DNA of 64,000 nucleotides from Nitrosomonas mobilis (GTDB lineage: Bacteria; Pseudomonadota; Gammaproteobacteria; Burkholderiales; Nitrosomonadaceae): the NCBI RefSeq assembly GCF_900103035.1, contig NZ_FMWO01000040.1, positions 1-64,000 of the forward strand, in the 5' to 3' direction. The translations under genes and the position numbers were made by a program. Positions 9,190-16,964 of the stretch are shown here, one piece after another (positions within the stretch are counted from its first letter, which is position 1; each line of letters opens with the position of its first letter). The notes below the pieces were generated by a model, which saw only the letters and a list, made by a program, of their open reading frames with translations, was not told the DNA's origin and made no database searches.

Positions 9190-9949
9190 TTCTTCAAAAC
9201 AAATCGTTTCATTTTTTCTGATTTTTTTGACGGTAAGCTGTCAATCGATTGTTGAACATGCTCCTCTTTCAAATTCAAGCATCCATTCATTGGTAATGGA
9301 TAAAACTGCTGTATTCAGTTCACGTAATTTTGATGCAAACAAATCCATCTATGTAGTTAGCGAATCAGGCATTAGACCGCCACATTTGCCGCTTACGTCA
9401 AGATTATTTGGCGAAAACGGATTTTTTGTTACCTCCGAGAAAGATAATGCAGATTACATAATGTTTGTCATATCCTTTATTACCATGCCATTCAAGGAAG
9501 ATGGCCGTGCAATGCCCTATACGGCAGAATATCTTTTATCGATGCGCGAGGAGCCGCCTGTCGTCAAACCGTTACTTTTGCCAGGAGAGTCTACAAAAAA
9601 ACAAATCGATAAAATGGCAAAACTTGTAGATAAAGCGACAAACAATGGGGCTAATTTCTACATGGGAGCAAATCCAATTTCACTTGGATCATCACTAGGT
9701 AGCGGATTAGGTGGGATTATTGCTGGAGCAGCAATGGGGGTTATCGGAACGGCGACTGGCATCGCTTCACAAAACAATATTAAGGAGGGATTGGCTGGCC
9801 TCAGATTTTCTATTGCATCCAACAGGTCAATTGGAAATCAGGTTGTTGGATTCGACATCTATATTGCTTCTACTCAGCCCGAACATCCAGAAACCTTGTT
9901 GCGCGCAGCTATTGAACGCGCAGCAATTGAACTGGGAGTTAGCAAATAA
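9164..9949 (+). CDS. TraT-like lipoprotein, possible surface-exclusion protein
   Basis: The 261-residue product has a hydrophobic leader and a weak lipobox (LTVSC). A segment GFFVTSEKDNADYIMFVISF resembles the GYQVVTSPDKAYYWIQ region of TraT. It is followed, as in TraT, by a small-residue hydrophobic stretch (SLGSGLGGIIAGAAMGVIG) and a C-terminal domain. TraT is an outer-membrane lipoprotein that blocks redundant mating. Position directly after traN and translational overlap with it support a role at the cell surface. Similarity is distant and inferred by eye. Confidence 0.5.
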   Translation: MTRVIRLNNSSKQIVSFFLIFLTVSCQSIVEHAPLSNSSIHSLVMDKTAVFSSRNFDANKSIYVVSESGIRPPHLPLTSRLFGENGFFVTSEKDNADYIMFVISFITMPFKEDGRAMPYTAEYLLSMREEPPVVKPLLLPGESTKKQIDKMAKLVDKATNNGANFYMGANPISLGSSLGSGLGGIIAGAAMGVIGTATGIASQNNIKEGLAGLRFSIASNRSIGNQVVGFDIYIASTQPEHPETLLRAAIERAAIELGVSK

Positions 9950-9960
9950 TAGTGAAAACT

Positions 9961-10347
9961 ATGGCAAAAATAACTCATCTGCTGGTACTTTTATTCCCGG
10001 TACTTTTCTCCTGGCAAGCCATGGCAGGAATGCCGACCTATCCCAACATAAAGCCGTTGCTGATAAAGGCAATTGATGCACCGGATGGTACAGTCAGCGG
10101 GATTGTTTCGGGACCGATGGCAGGATTTTTTCGGCAGACAACCGGATCACAACAGCCAGTTATTGCCACAGTGACAACACTGGCAGAATTCGATCAACCA
10201 GGCTGCAAACGCCTCAATCTCCACCTCAATCAAACTGGAGCGCAGACAAAATCAGGTGAGCCGAAGGATTTTGATGTGAGCTATGGCATCAATCTTTGCA
10301 GAGACGGCGATGCGCCTGCAAAACAGAGCCAAATGCTTGGCAACTAA
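9961..10347 (+). CDS. Small secreted protein at the end of transfer block 1
   Basis: I do not recognise this family. The product of 128 residues has a clear signal peptide (ending near QAMAG). The mature part is about 105 residues with two cysteines (PGCKRLNLHL and NLCRDGD), compatible with a disulfide-bonded periplasmic protein. The gene starts 11 bp after the lipoprotein stop, so it is probably the last gene of the operon. A GTG at 9952 is an alternative start. Confidence 0.55.
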   Translation: MAKITHLLVLLFPVLFSWQAMAGMPTYPNIKPLLIKAIDAPDGTVSGIVSGPMAGFFRQTTGSQQPVIATVTTLAEFDQPGCKRLNLHLNQTGAQTKSGEPKDFDVSYGINLCRDGDAPAKQSQMLGN

Positions 10348-10404
10348 CATCCATCTTCAGTCTTTTGCTGGTCTGCCACTACTCGCTTCAAGATATTCAT
10401 CATT

Positions 10405-10575
10405 TCATCCTACTTCAGGACCAACCAAAACTTCCAATGCGGTGGCCATTTCTCCAGTCGAAACACCCTTCAAATACAGCCAGGGTAACGCCGCCTCTAG
10501 CATAACGGTCTTCCGTACATACGGCGGCACCAGGGATGACCGAAATATGGCTAATTCATGGCTACTTGGTACATG
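10405..10575 (-). pseudogene. IS256-family transposase remnant
   Basis: The minus strand encodes a short stretch with FRSSLVPPYVRKTVMLE and ALPWLYLKGVSTGEMATALE, which is the conserved core N-terminal region of IS256-type transposases. Only about 55 codons remain of roughly 400, with no catalytic triad. It fills the gap between transfer block 1 and the DUF1428 gene and marks an old insertion at the operon end. Confidence 0.7.
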
Positions 10576-10681
10576 TTGTTTTAAAAAAATTGATAGCACA
10601 TGGAAAAATTATCCATGAACATATCTCTTTTCCAGTCGATTGCATGGAAAACATAATTGTTTTTGAAACACTCGAAGAAGC

Positions 10682-11038
10682 TTAGCTTTCTGTCACAAAA
10701 ATTGGATCAAAACCAGCCCACATCATACGTTTTCCATCAAACGGCATTTCAGGCATATCTTTCCATCTTGGATCAGATTCCATCGCCTTCGCCGCGGCTT
10801 CGTACGTTTCCTTATCCGGCCATTCAATCCATGAAAAAACAACTGTTTCTTCATCTTTTGCTTTCACGGCACGCTTAAAATCAGTGACTTTACCATCAGG
10901 CACACTATCACCCCATGCCTCAACGATTTTTAATGCACCATATTCTTGAAAAATAGGCGCGGATTTTTCCGCTAGTTTTTGATATGCGTCTTTGTTTTTG
11001 GTTGGAACTGGTACAAGAAATCCTTGTATATAGCTCAT
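10682..11038 (-). CDS. DUF1428 family protein (YbaA-like)
   Basis: The 118-residue product matches the DUF1428 pattern along its whole length: MSYIQGFLVPVPTKNKDAY at the start, a WGD motif (VEAWGDSVPDGKVTDF), FSWIEWPDKETYEAA, and MPFDGKRMMWAGFDPI at the end. The fold is a dimeric alpha-beta barrel of unknown function. It lies among insertion debris next to a toxin-antitoxin pair. An inverted repeat at 11069-11085 sits 31 bp upstream of its start and resembles one upstream of parD. Confidence 0.85.
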   Translation of the reverse strand: MSYIQGFLVPVPTKNKDAYQKLAEKSAPIFQEYGALKIVEAWGDSVPDGKVTDFKRAVKAKDEETVVFSWIEWPDKETYEAAAKAMESDPRWKDMPEMPFDGKRMMWAGFDPIFVTES

Positions 11039-11068
11039 TTGCTTTTCCTTTCGCTAAATACGTTCATT

Positions 11069-11085
11069 ATTACCAATTTTGTAAT
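11069..11085. promoter_or_regulatory. Inverted repeat upstream of the DUF1428 gene
   Basis: The 17-bp site reads ATTACCAATTTTGTAAT. A matching 17-bp site occurs at 11757-11773 (ATTACCAAATCGGTAAT) upstream of parD. A shared regulator, perhaps ParD, is an inference only. Confidence 0.3.
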
Positions 11086-11097
11086 ATGAAGCACACT

Positions 11098-11397
11098 CTA
11101 TTTTTCATCTATATGGCGTTTAAAATCCATCTCTTCACCCAATACACGAACAATTATAATTCCGGTGTCTGTGTTGATAAAGAAAACAACATGACGGCCA
11201 TAGCGAAAACGCTGTAGATTAGGTGTAAGTTCGTCTGAATTTACGCCTATATTTGGATTGTCAGCAAGAAATTCAAAGCGTTCATGCAAACCAAGTACAT
11301 AACTTCTAGCTTGTGCTAGTCCCCACGTTTCTATCCCGTCTTCATAAATTTTATCAATATCTAGGTCAGCTTCTGTCTGTATCTGGTAGCGTGCCAT
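11098..11397 (-). CDS. ParE-type toxin
   Basis: The 99-residue product has the RelE/ParE toxin fold pattern: MARYQIQTEADLDIDKIYEDGIETWG, then ARSYVLGLHERFEFLADNPNIG, and the C-terminal strands FRYGRHVVFFINTDTGIIIVRVL. ParE toxins poison DNA gyrase. The gene overlaps its antitoxin gene by 32 bp in the usual antitoxin-first order. The pair would act in plasmid maintenance. Confidence 0.88.
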   Translation of the reverse strand: MARYQIQTEADLDIDKIYEDGIETWGLAQARSYVLGLHERFEFLADNPNIGVNSDELTPNLQRFRYGRHVVFFINTDTGIIIVRVLGEEMDFKRHIDEK

Positions 11398-11635
11398 TTT
11401 CTATCATTCTCTTTTCTACGCGTTTCATAATATCAGGCACACTATTCTCACTAATCCCACTGGCTAAACCTTCTTCAATCGCAGCTTTAAGCGTTTGAAA
11501 TTTTTCCTCACGCTCACGCTCACGGCGAATAAGATCGTTTATAACATCCGTTTTGTTTGAATATTCTTTACTCGCAACCTTAGCATTAAGCCAATCGTCA
11601 TTGGGCGATGTAAAGTTAACTGATTGCTTTGTCAT
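11366..11635 (-). CDS. ParD-type antitoxin
   Basis: The product of about 89 residues starts MTKQSVNFTSPNDDWLNAKV, a ribbon-helix-helix DNA-binding domain, followed by YSNKTDVINDLIRRERER and an acidic C-terminus expected to wrap ParE. I chose ATG 11635; an upstream start at 11650 adds five residues. It should repress its own promoter upstream. Confidence 0.85.
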   Translation of the reverse strand: MTKQSVNFTSPNDDWLNAKVASKEYSNKTDVINDLIRREREREEKFQTLKAAIEEGLASGISENSVPDIMKRVEKRMIENGTLPDTDRS

Positions 11636-11756
11636 GGTATTGTCCCTCAATTCAAACTATTTAGTTAAGTTCCAATATACACCCGAAAAGCACCCAATCG
11701 CAACAGGGAAAATACGGCTTCTTCAGAAAACGTATAAGGGTTCGAAAACGGACACT

Positions 11757-11773
11757 ATTACCAAATCGGTAAT
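11757..11773. promoter_or_regulatory. Inverted repeat upstream of parD
   Basis: ATTACCAAATCGGTAAT forms an imperfect palindrome 122 bp upstream of the parD start. The rest of 11651-11882 is non-coding and AT-rich. The site may be a ParD operator or belong to the neighbouring IS fragment. Confidence 0.3.
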
Positions 11774-11882
11774 TTCTACTGTGATTTTTCCCCACGCAAT
11801 CACATCGTAAACGGCGGTTTCACCCTTTTAAACCATCTATTGCAAAACAGGTTTAAAAAAATCTTGCAAAAATTATTCCTGA

Positions 11883-12557
11883 TTAGCAACGAACGTCAGC
11901 CATTCGAATAGAGTGCAAGGACTGCGGAGTGGTCGAAGCAGCGGCGATCAGCAATCGTTCGTGCAGTGAGCAAAGATCAAAACGCCGGTTGAATTGGTAA
12001 CTGAAGGCGGCAAGATAGCGAACGGCATACTTGCGGAAGTTGAACGTATGGTAACAACCCGACAAGCTGGTCTTGAGATTGCCGAGGATAGTATTGATCC
12101 ACCGGAACTCGGGAGTCTCCTTTGGTTTGCGTCCGGCGATAACTGTAAAATGGTGGCTACAGCCAATTTTGGTGACGGCACCAAAGCAGGCCAAGGCATC
12201 CGAGAACACCGTGCAGCCGGGCGCCAGACAATCCTTTGCCCAGGCTGAAATTGCCTTTAGCGTAAATCCCGAGACTGGGGTAAGCCTCACGCGCAAAGGG
12301 TGATCATCCTCAGTCAGAGACACAGCGGCAACAATGGGCACCTTATTCTCTGAACCTCTACCCGCTTTTCCTCCCGCACGCTCTCCACCAAGATAAGCAT
12401 CATCGACCTGGATTCTGCCATCAAGGACATAGCGCTCCTCACGATTAGCCATCGCCTGCATCAGTTTGTGATGTATCAACCATGCCGTAGGATAGCTCAC
12501 TCCCAGCTGGCGCTTGAGCGCCAGGGATGACAAACCGGTCTTGGCCTGACTAGCCTC
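11883..12557 (-). pseudogene. IS1595-family transposase, N-terminally truncated
   Basis: The frame encodes the DDE half of an ISXO2-like transposase: AKTGLSSLALKRQLGVSYP, the first Asp in DGRIQVDDAYLGGER, the second Asp in CTVFSDALACFG, and the NTILGNLKTSLSGCYHTFNF segment with the Asn/His region. The zinc-ribbon N-terminus (about 100 residues) is missing. Homology stops at about 12557, and a Tn3-type 38-bp terminus begins a few bases further on, so this end was cut by that transposon. Confidence 0.8.
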
Positions 12558-12565
12558 GACAAATG

Positions 12566-12603
12566 CTTAGCGTACAATTTTTTCTGTTTTCTGAGTCGAC
12601 CCC
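12566..12603 (-). mobile_element. 38-bp Tn3-family terminal inverted repeat
   Basis: Read on the minus strand the site starts GGGGTCGACTCAGAAAACAG and ends TTGTACGCTAAG, the standard layout of Tn3-family ends. The outer end faces right, so the transposon body lay to the left, where only the IS1595 fragment now remains. A second Tn3-type end at 24094-24130 faces the opposite way. Confidence 0.75.
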
Positions 12604-12651
12604 TAAACGAGTTGGTTCCGTCTATCACACATCGGCGGGATGCGATTTCAC

Positions 12652-13244
12652 ACGGTGATGGTGACGTTGGCACGCTGGCCAGGGGTAGCGAGAGCATTTG
12701 AACAAAACTACAAAGAGATGCACTGATTAATTCCGGCACCGGCCCTAGAAACATATTTGAGGACAAGGCCAGTGGCGCAAGGGAAGATCGTGAAGGACTG
12801 ATAAACGTGTTGGAATATGTCCAGCCTGGTGAATGTCTGGTGGTCTGAAAACTCGACAGATTGGGAAGATCGTTATCGCAGCTCCTGAAAATCGTGGTTG
12901 ATCTCCAGAAACGTAATGTGGCTTTCCGCTCTCTCACTGAGCAGATAGACACCTCCACTCCAAATGGTGAATTACTGTTCAGTATTTTTGGTGCTCTTGC
13001 TCAGTATGAGAGCGCCCTCGTCAGAGAGCGCATTCTGGCGGGATTGGAATCAGCAAGAACAAGAGGGAGAAAAGGTGGGCGACCCAGAGCGGTTGATGAT
13101 GAAAAAATGACTGCGATTGCTCATGCCCTGCAATCCGTTGCAAGCAAGGCATCCGTATGTCGGAAGTTCAATAACAAACGGTCTGCACTGTACGATTATC
13201 TGGGAAGACATTCCACAGACTCTGATTTGCATTCTATCAAATAA
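12652..13244 (+). pseudogene. Serine resolvase gene with internal stop codons
   Basis: A resolvase/invertase frame is readable from about 12697: LQRDALINSG, then EDKASGAREDREGL, KLDRLGRSLSQLL, GELLFSIFGALAQYE and LVRERILAGLESARTRGRKG, ending in a C-terminal HTH. A TGA at about 12846 replaces the expected Trp before KLDRLGRS. Another stop lies in the degenerate N-terminus, where the catalytic Ser region (YARVST in the family) is not recognisable. The part from ATG 13111 or earlier internal starts would lack the catalytic domain. It is therefore very probably inactive. Confidence 0.8.
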
Positions 13245-13455
13245 TTCTTCCACATTTTCTGTGGATAACACACCGCATGAACAGAGTAATCGATTGTGAA
13301 ACAAGTTATTTACTAGGTTGCTGAAAATTTGAGCAGTTAAAATAAATAACTCAACTTTAGACATTCAGCCATTTATCGAATTAAAATAATTTGCGAAAAA
13401 TAAGAATTTTGCTATAGAATAATATCGTCTCGTCCCTTCTAGTAAAGGGTCTGGT

Positions 13456-13599
13456 CTTCCAAGCTGAGGAAGTCAAACAATCAGCAATCTTAGTTCTTCA
13501 TCTTATGACAGGCTTTACGGCTTGTCATTCATCAATCCCACGGGGACATCTTCCTCCCCGCAGGGATCATGGTGTCTCCGTGTTTTCAGGAGCATCATC
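13456..13599 (+). promoter_or_regulatory. Structured leader of the exonuclease gene: pseudoknot element plus hairpin
   Basis: CTTCC at 13456-13460 pairs with GGAAG, and the loop GCTGA can pair with TCAGC at 13481-13485, which predicts an H-type pseudoknot. Downstream at 13541-13560 a CGGGGA...TCCCCG hairpin is followed by CATGGTGTCTCCG and an SD-like CAGGAG before ATG 13600. The same elements recur before other genes in this region. Confidence 0.6.
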
Positions 13600-14481
13600 A
13601 TGAAAACATCATTCGTAGCATCCATAAGCCAATTAATACCTGATAACAGTGCTCATCAGGGAATACTTCAGTCGCTACCGGCTGAGGAATATCACAGTAA
13701 CCCGGCGATTGGACACTCAAGTCTGTTGAAATTAATGCGCTCGCCTGCGCATTACATCGATTACGCGACCAGTCCACGTAAGCCGACACCCGCAAAGCAG
13801 CTTGGAAGCGCTTTCCATGCAGCCTTGCTTGAGCCGGAGGTTTTCAAGCAAAGCTATGTCGTCGCGCCTAAGTTTGATCGGCGTACCAAAGACGGTAAAT
13901 CTCAAGCTGAGGCATGGGAAACCGCCAATGCAGAAAAAACAGCGCTGAGTGCCGAACAGATGGAATCCATTCTAAAGATGGCTTCTGCTGCACAGGAGCA
14001 CAAAGGTGCAAAATTCCTGCTTGCGCAAGGCGAGGCAGAAATGTCAGGATTCTGGACAGACCAGGAAACCGGCATTGCTTGCAAAATCCGTCCAGATTTT
14101 CTGGCAAAGAGAGGTGAACTCATTACTGGCCTGATCGACATCAAGACCTGTGTCGATTCAAGCAGGGAAGTATTTGCCAAATCAATTGCCAAATTTGGCT
14201 ACGACGTGCAGGCAGCCTACTACACCGATGGATTGGAAAAACTGACTGGTAGAAAAGTTGGGTTCTACTTCATCGCTATTGAGAATGATGCGCCACATGC
14301 AACGGCGGTCTATGAGGCCAGCCTTGAAATGATCGAGATTGGTCGCGCCAAATATCGTGCAGCACTGGAATTACTTCAATGGTGTCGCAAGGAAGGTTAC
14401 TACCCGTCCTATCAGCCTGCGGGCGAGATCGAGAGAATCGATTTACCACGCTGGGCATCCAGTTTTACCCTGGAAGATTAG
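13600..14481 (+). CDS. RecE/exodeoxyribonuclease VIII-like exonuclease (PD-(D/E)XK)
   Basis: The 293-residue product has the DUF3799/RecE-like nuclease pattern: YHSNPAIGHSSLLKLMRSPAHY, LGSAFHAALLEPEVF, then CKIRPDFLAKRGELI and GLIDIKTCVD holding the Asp and Asp-x-Lys of the metal site, and FGYDVQAAYYTDGL. It should digest double-stranded DNA 5' to 3' and feed single strands to the RecT-like annealing protein encoded 2.5 kb downstream. I chose ATG 13600 because a CAGGAG motif precedes it; an open frame extends upstream through the repeated leader. Confidence 0.82.
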   Translation: MKTSFVASISQLIPDNSAHQGILQSLPAEEYHSNPAIGHSSLLKLMRSPAHYIDYATSPRKPTPAKQLGSAFHAALLEPEVFKQSYVVAPKFDRRTKDGKSQAEAWETANAEKTALSAEQMESILKMASAAQEHKGAKFLLAQGEAEMSGFWTDQETGIACKIRPDFLAKRGELITGLIDIKTCVDSSREVFAKSIAKFGYDVQAAYYTDGLEKLTGRKVGFYFIAIENDAPHATAVYEASLEMIEIGRAKYRAALELLQWCRKEGYYPSYQPAGEIERIDLPRWASSFTLED

Positions 14482-14574
14482 CTATATAGCTAACTATATC
14501 TCTTAACCACCACCCCTATGCTCCGGCGTAGGGGTGTCCTAGCAACCAGCTATATTGATAGCTATATAGCTATA
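14479..14574. repeat. Octamer repeats around the exonuclease 3' hairpin
   Basis: TTAGCTATATAGCTAACTAT at 14479-14498 and AGCTATATTGATAGCTATAT followed by AGCTAT at 14549-14574 flank the hairpin. They belong to the CTATATAG octamer family. Confidence 0.6.
14512..14535 (+). terminator. Hairpin downstream of the exonuclease gene
   Basis: ACCCCTATGC and GCGTAGGGGT form a 10-bp stem (one G-U) around TCCG. The same hairpin occurs after the recT gene at 18060-18081. It has no clear T run, so terminator or RNA-stabilising function is unproven. Confidence 0.5.
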
Positions 14575-14584
14575 CATCCATGAC

Positions 14585-14798
14585 TGTTTTCCTGAGCGCA
14601 TCGAGGTGTACTGAGGAAAACAGGATTGTTCTCTCTGGCTATGGCCAAGGGACATGAAGGTAGCTGGCCTTCCTAAACGAGCAGCAATTTCCAGGCAATC
14701 GGGCAACCGGTTGTTTATTTCAAACCCTGCCGGGTAAACATTGTTCCCGGTTGGGGATGGTGTCATGTCCGGCTTTTTCTAAAAATAAGGAGTAAATC
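14585..14798 (+). promoter_or_regulatory. Leader region of ssb
   Basis: A hairpin at 14585-14622 (TGTTTTCCT with AGGAAAACA) is a variant of those at 18154-18189 and 20230-20265. A second one, CCGGG/CCCGG at about 14728-14748, is followed by GGGGATGGTGTC, similar to the gene-proximal leader element of neighbouring genes. AAGGAG precedes the ATG. Confidence 0.5.
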
Positions 14799-15188
14799 AT
14801 GTTGAATAGAATTCAACTTATTGGTTATCTGGGTTCTGACCCGGAGATTCGCTACACCCAGCAAGGTGAAGCGATCACTCGCACCCGTATTGCTACCAGT
14901 GAAAACTGGAAAGACAAAGCTGGTGTGAAGCAGGAAAGAACGGAATGGCACAACGTCGTTTTCTTCGGAAAGCTCGCTGAAATTACTGATGAGTATCTGA
15001 AGAAAGGATCACTGGTTTATATCGAAGGTCGGCTTCAAACCCGGTCCTGGGATAAGGAAGGTGAAACCCGTTACGCAACCGAGGTTGTCGCTGACAGCAT
15101 GAAAATGCTGCCAGACGGCAAGAAACAGAGCGTCGGCAGTAAAGATAAACAAACTGCTGACTTTGATGACAATTCTGGTCCTTTTTGA
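14799..15188 (+). CDS. ssb: Single-stranded DNA-binding protein
   Basis: The 129-residue product has the OB-fold SSB pattern: [51 protein letters not shown], and [20 protein letters not shown]. The short linker ends in an acidic tip (FDDNSGPF) that would recruit partner proteins. Plasmid SSBs support conjugative DNA entry and homologous recombination. AAGGAG lies 8 nt upstream of the start. Confidence 0.92.
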   Translation: MLNRIQLIGYLGSDPEIRYTQQGEAITRTRIATSENWKDKAGVKQERTEWHNVVFFGKLAEITDEYLKKGSLVYIEGRLQTRSWDKEGETRYATEVVADSMKMLPDGKKQSVGSKDKQTADFDDNSGPF

Positions 15189-15198
15189 GGAGACTGGT

Positions 15199-15531
15199 AT
15201 GAATCATAAAGCCATCCTTCCTACCCTCTGGAAAAACGCCCTTGTCAGAAATGACTGGGCTGATCTTGAAAAGAACTTCCCGGAGGAAGCTGCCAACGCG
15301 AAAGTCTGGCAGATTGAATCCGGGTTGTCTGTAATTGGATACAGGAATGAAATCCTGTTCATTAATTACGAAGGCCGCATGACCGAGTGTCTGGAGTTTA
15401 CCTGCGCAGAAAATAACCCATTTTTTGAGAAGGTTTTGCATCGGATCGAGTGTGGCGTTACTACAGCGACGGATGCGGAGGTTATTCGTCGCTACGTTGC
15501 AGAAATCAGACAATTAAATTGCCATCATTGA
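15199..15531 (+). CDS. Small unknown protein after ssb
   Basis: The 110-residue product is not recognised. It is acidic, has no membrane segment, and contains KVWQIESGLSVIGYRNEILF. A good SD (GAGGAG) precedes ATG 15199, which is 10 bp after the ssb stop, so it is probably co-transcribed with ssb. An earlier in-frame start at 15163 would overlap ssb and lacks an SD. Confidence 0.55.
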   Translation: MNHKAILPTLWKNALVRNDWADLEKNFPEEAANAKVWQIESGLSVIGYRNEILFINYEGRMTECLEFTCAENNPFFEKVLHRIECGVTTATDAEVIRRYVAEIRQLNCHH

Positions 15532-15544
15532 TTGTCATTCCATT

Positions 15545-15607
15545 CCCAGCCGGGGATTCGTCCCCGTCCGGGATGCACCTCGGCTGGTTTTCCTCAAGGA
15601 GAATCAA
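15545..15607 (+). promoter_or_regulatory. Structured leader of the primase gene
   Basis: CCAGCCGGGGATTCGTCCCCG forms a CGGGGA/TCCCCG hairpin nested between CCAGCC and GGCTGG, then AAGGAG comes before ATG 15608. It is a divergent member of the leader family. Confidence 0.45.
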
Positions 15608-16696
15608 ATGAAAGCAATTGATTTAAAGCCTTTGGCAATGGGTAGATGGGAAGAAATTCTCACTGCCCTTGCACCTCAGTCTATCGTTGCCTTAAAGCAC
15701 AAGGGTCGTCATGTGCCATGCCCTGTTCATGGAGGCAAAGATGGTTTTCGAGTATTCAAAAATGTTGCGATCACAGGCGGAACCGTATGCAATACCTGTG
15801 GTTTCAACAACGATGGTTTTAACACCATCATGTGGCTGAATGGCTGGGATTTCAAAACCACCTTGCAGGCGGTCGCGGATCATCTCGGATTTGGTAGTCA
15901 GGAAAACCCGGCTATACGAAGGGCATCAATTAATGCCAGGAATTTCGGCCATAACGATGAAAAGCTCCGCCAGGCACTCAATCGTGTTTGGCATGAATCG
16001 CTAAGTCTTTACGATACAGAGGCAGGGCCAGCACGTCTCTATCTGGCGAGAAGGGGAATATCCATACTTCCTGCGGAAGGATCGGCAAGATTTCACCCAT
16101 CGCTTGCCTACTATGACAATCGAAAACTTGTCGGCAGATTTCCTGCGATTGTTGCCATGGTCAGTGATGCAGAAGGCAGGCCTGTCACCATTCATCGTAC
16201 TTATATTACGGTAGATGGCAGAAAAGCACCGGTTCATTCGCCCAGGAAATTAATGGGCTATCCAACAGGTGAACGTCAGATAACCGGCGGCGCCATCCGG
16301 CTAACCAGGTCGGATACGCAAACACTCGCCATTGCCGAAGGACTGGAAACGGCTCTTTCGGTAATTGAGGGAACAGGCATTCCAACATGGTGCGTGATTA
16401 ATGCCACTTTGCTGGAAACCTTTGTGCCACCTGAAGAAGTGTCTCGTGTTCTTGTCTTTGCCGATAAGGATATTGGGACTGATCAGCACCCCAAGGGTCA
16501 TGGCCAGGAAGCCGCAAGAAATTTGACCATGCGTTTGTGGCGGGAAGGATTCATAACTTCGATATTCATGCCCTCTACAAAGATTGCGCAAGGTCAGAAA
16601 TCTATTGATTGGAATGACGTGCTTTTCAAGCAGGGAAAGCAGGGGTTTCCAGTCGTTGATCTTGAAGAAAACAGGTTTGGGCAAAAGTCTGCCTGA
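15608..16696 (+). CDS. TOPRIM-domain DNA primase
   Basis: The 362-residue product starts with a zinc-ribbon-type domain (CPVHGGKDGFRVF and CNTCGF, about residues 37-63) like those of plasmid and phage primases. The C-terminal TOPRIM domain has LAIAEGLETALSV (about 239-251) with the catalytic Glu, and VLVFADKDIGTDQHPKGHGQ with the DxD-type metal motif. It would prime the transferred strand in the recipient. No helicase domain is present. Confidence 0.85.
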   Translation: MKAIDLKPLAMGRWEEILTALAPQSIVALKHKGRHVPCPVHGGKDGFRVFKNVAITGGTVCNTCGFNNDGFNTIMWLNGWDFKTTLQAVADHLGFGSQENPAIRRASINARNFGHNDEKLRQALNRVWHESLSLYDTEAGPARLYLARRGISILPAEGSARFHPSLAYYDNRKLVGRFPAIVAMVSDAEGRPVTIHRTYITVDGRKAPVHSPRKLMGYPTGERQITGGAIRLTRSDTQTLAIAEGLETALSVIEGTGIPTWCVINATLLETFVPPEEVSRVLVFADKDIGTDQHPKGHGQEAARNLTMRLWREGFITSIFMPSTKIAQGQKSIDWNDVLFKQGKQGFPVVDLEENRFGQKSA

Positions 16697-16705
16697 ACCA
16701 GGATA

Positions 16706-16781
16706 GCCCCGCCCAACGGGTGGGGCATCATCCTTCGATGACTATCCGAAGCATTTTCCATGAAAATGCTTCGGATAGTCA
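16706..16781 (+). terminator. Two hairpins after the primase gene
   Basis: The first (16706-16726) pairs GCCCCGCCC with GGGTGGGGC. The second pairs 16739-16757 with 16763-16781, a perfect 19-bp stem with a 5-nt loop. There is no T run after the second, so a factor-independent terminator is not certain. The second could be a protein site or an insertion footprint. Confidence 0.5.
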
Positions 16782-16907
16782 CTGTATTCATCTGCCGTGA
16801 GTAATCATGGAAGACGATATTCGTAACTGGCGAATCCAAATAATCAGTAAACAACCACGCCTGACGAATTTATTTCTGCCGGGTGTTTTATATTCATTTC
16901 ACCCTAA

Positions 16908-16964
16908 GCGGGGGCATTATTCCCGCAGGGGCATGGTGTCTCCGCATTATCAAGGAGCAACATC
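16908..16964 (+). promoter_or_regulatory. Structured leader of recT
   Basis: GCGGGGGCATTATTCCCGC at 16908-16926 forms a hairpin, followed by AGGGGCATGGTGTCTCCGC and AAGGAG before ATG 16965. The 16927-16964 stretch is nearly identical to the one at 18315-18352. Confidence 0.6.

Noticed and set aside
10283..10618. Overlapping plus-strand frames after the secreted protein gene
   Set aside because: They are antisense to the IS256 remnant and lack good starts.
12497..12958. A minus-strand frame of 153 codons
   Set aside because: It lies antisense to the resolvase pseudogene, which explains its openness.
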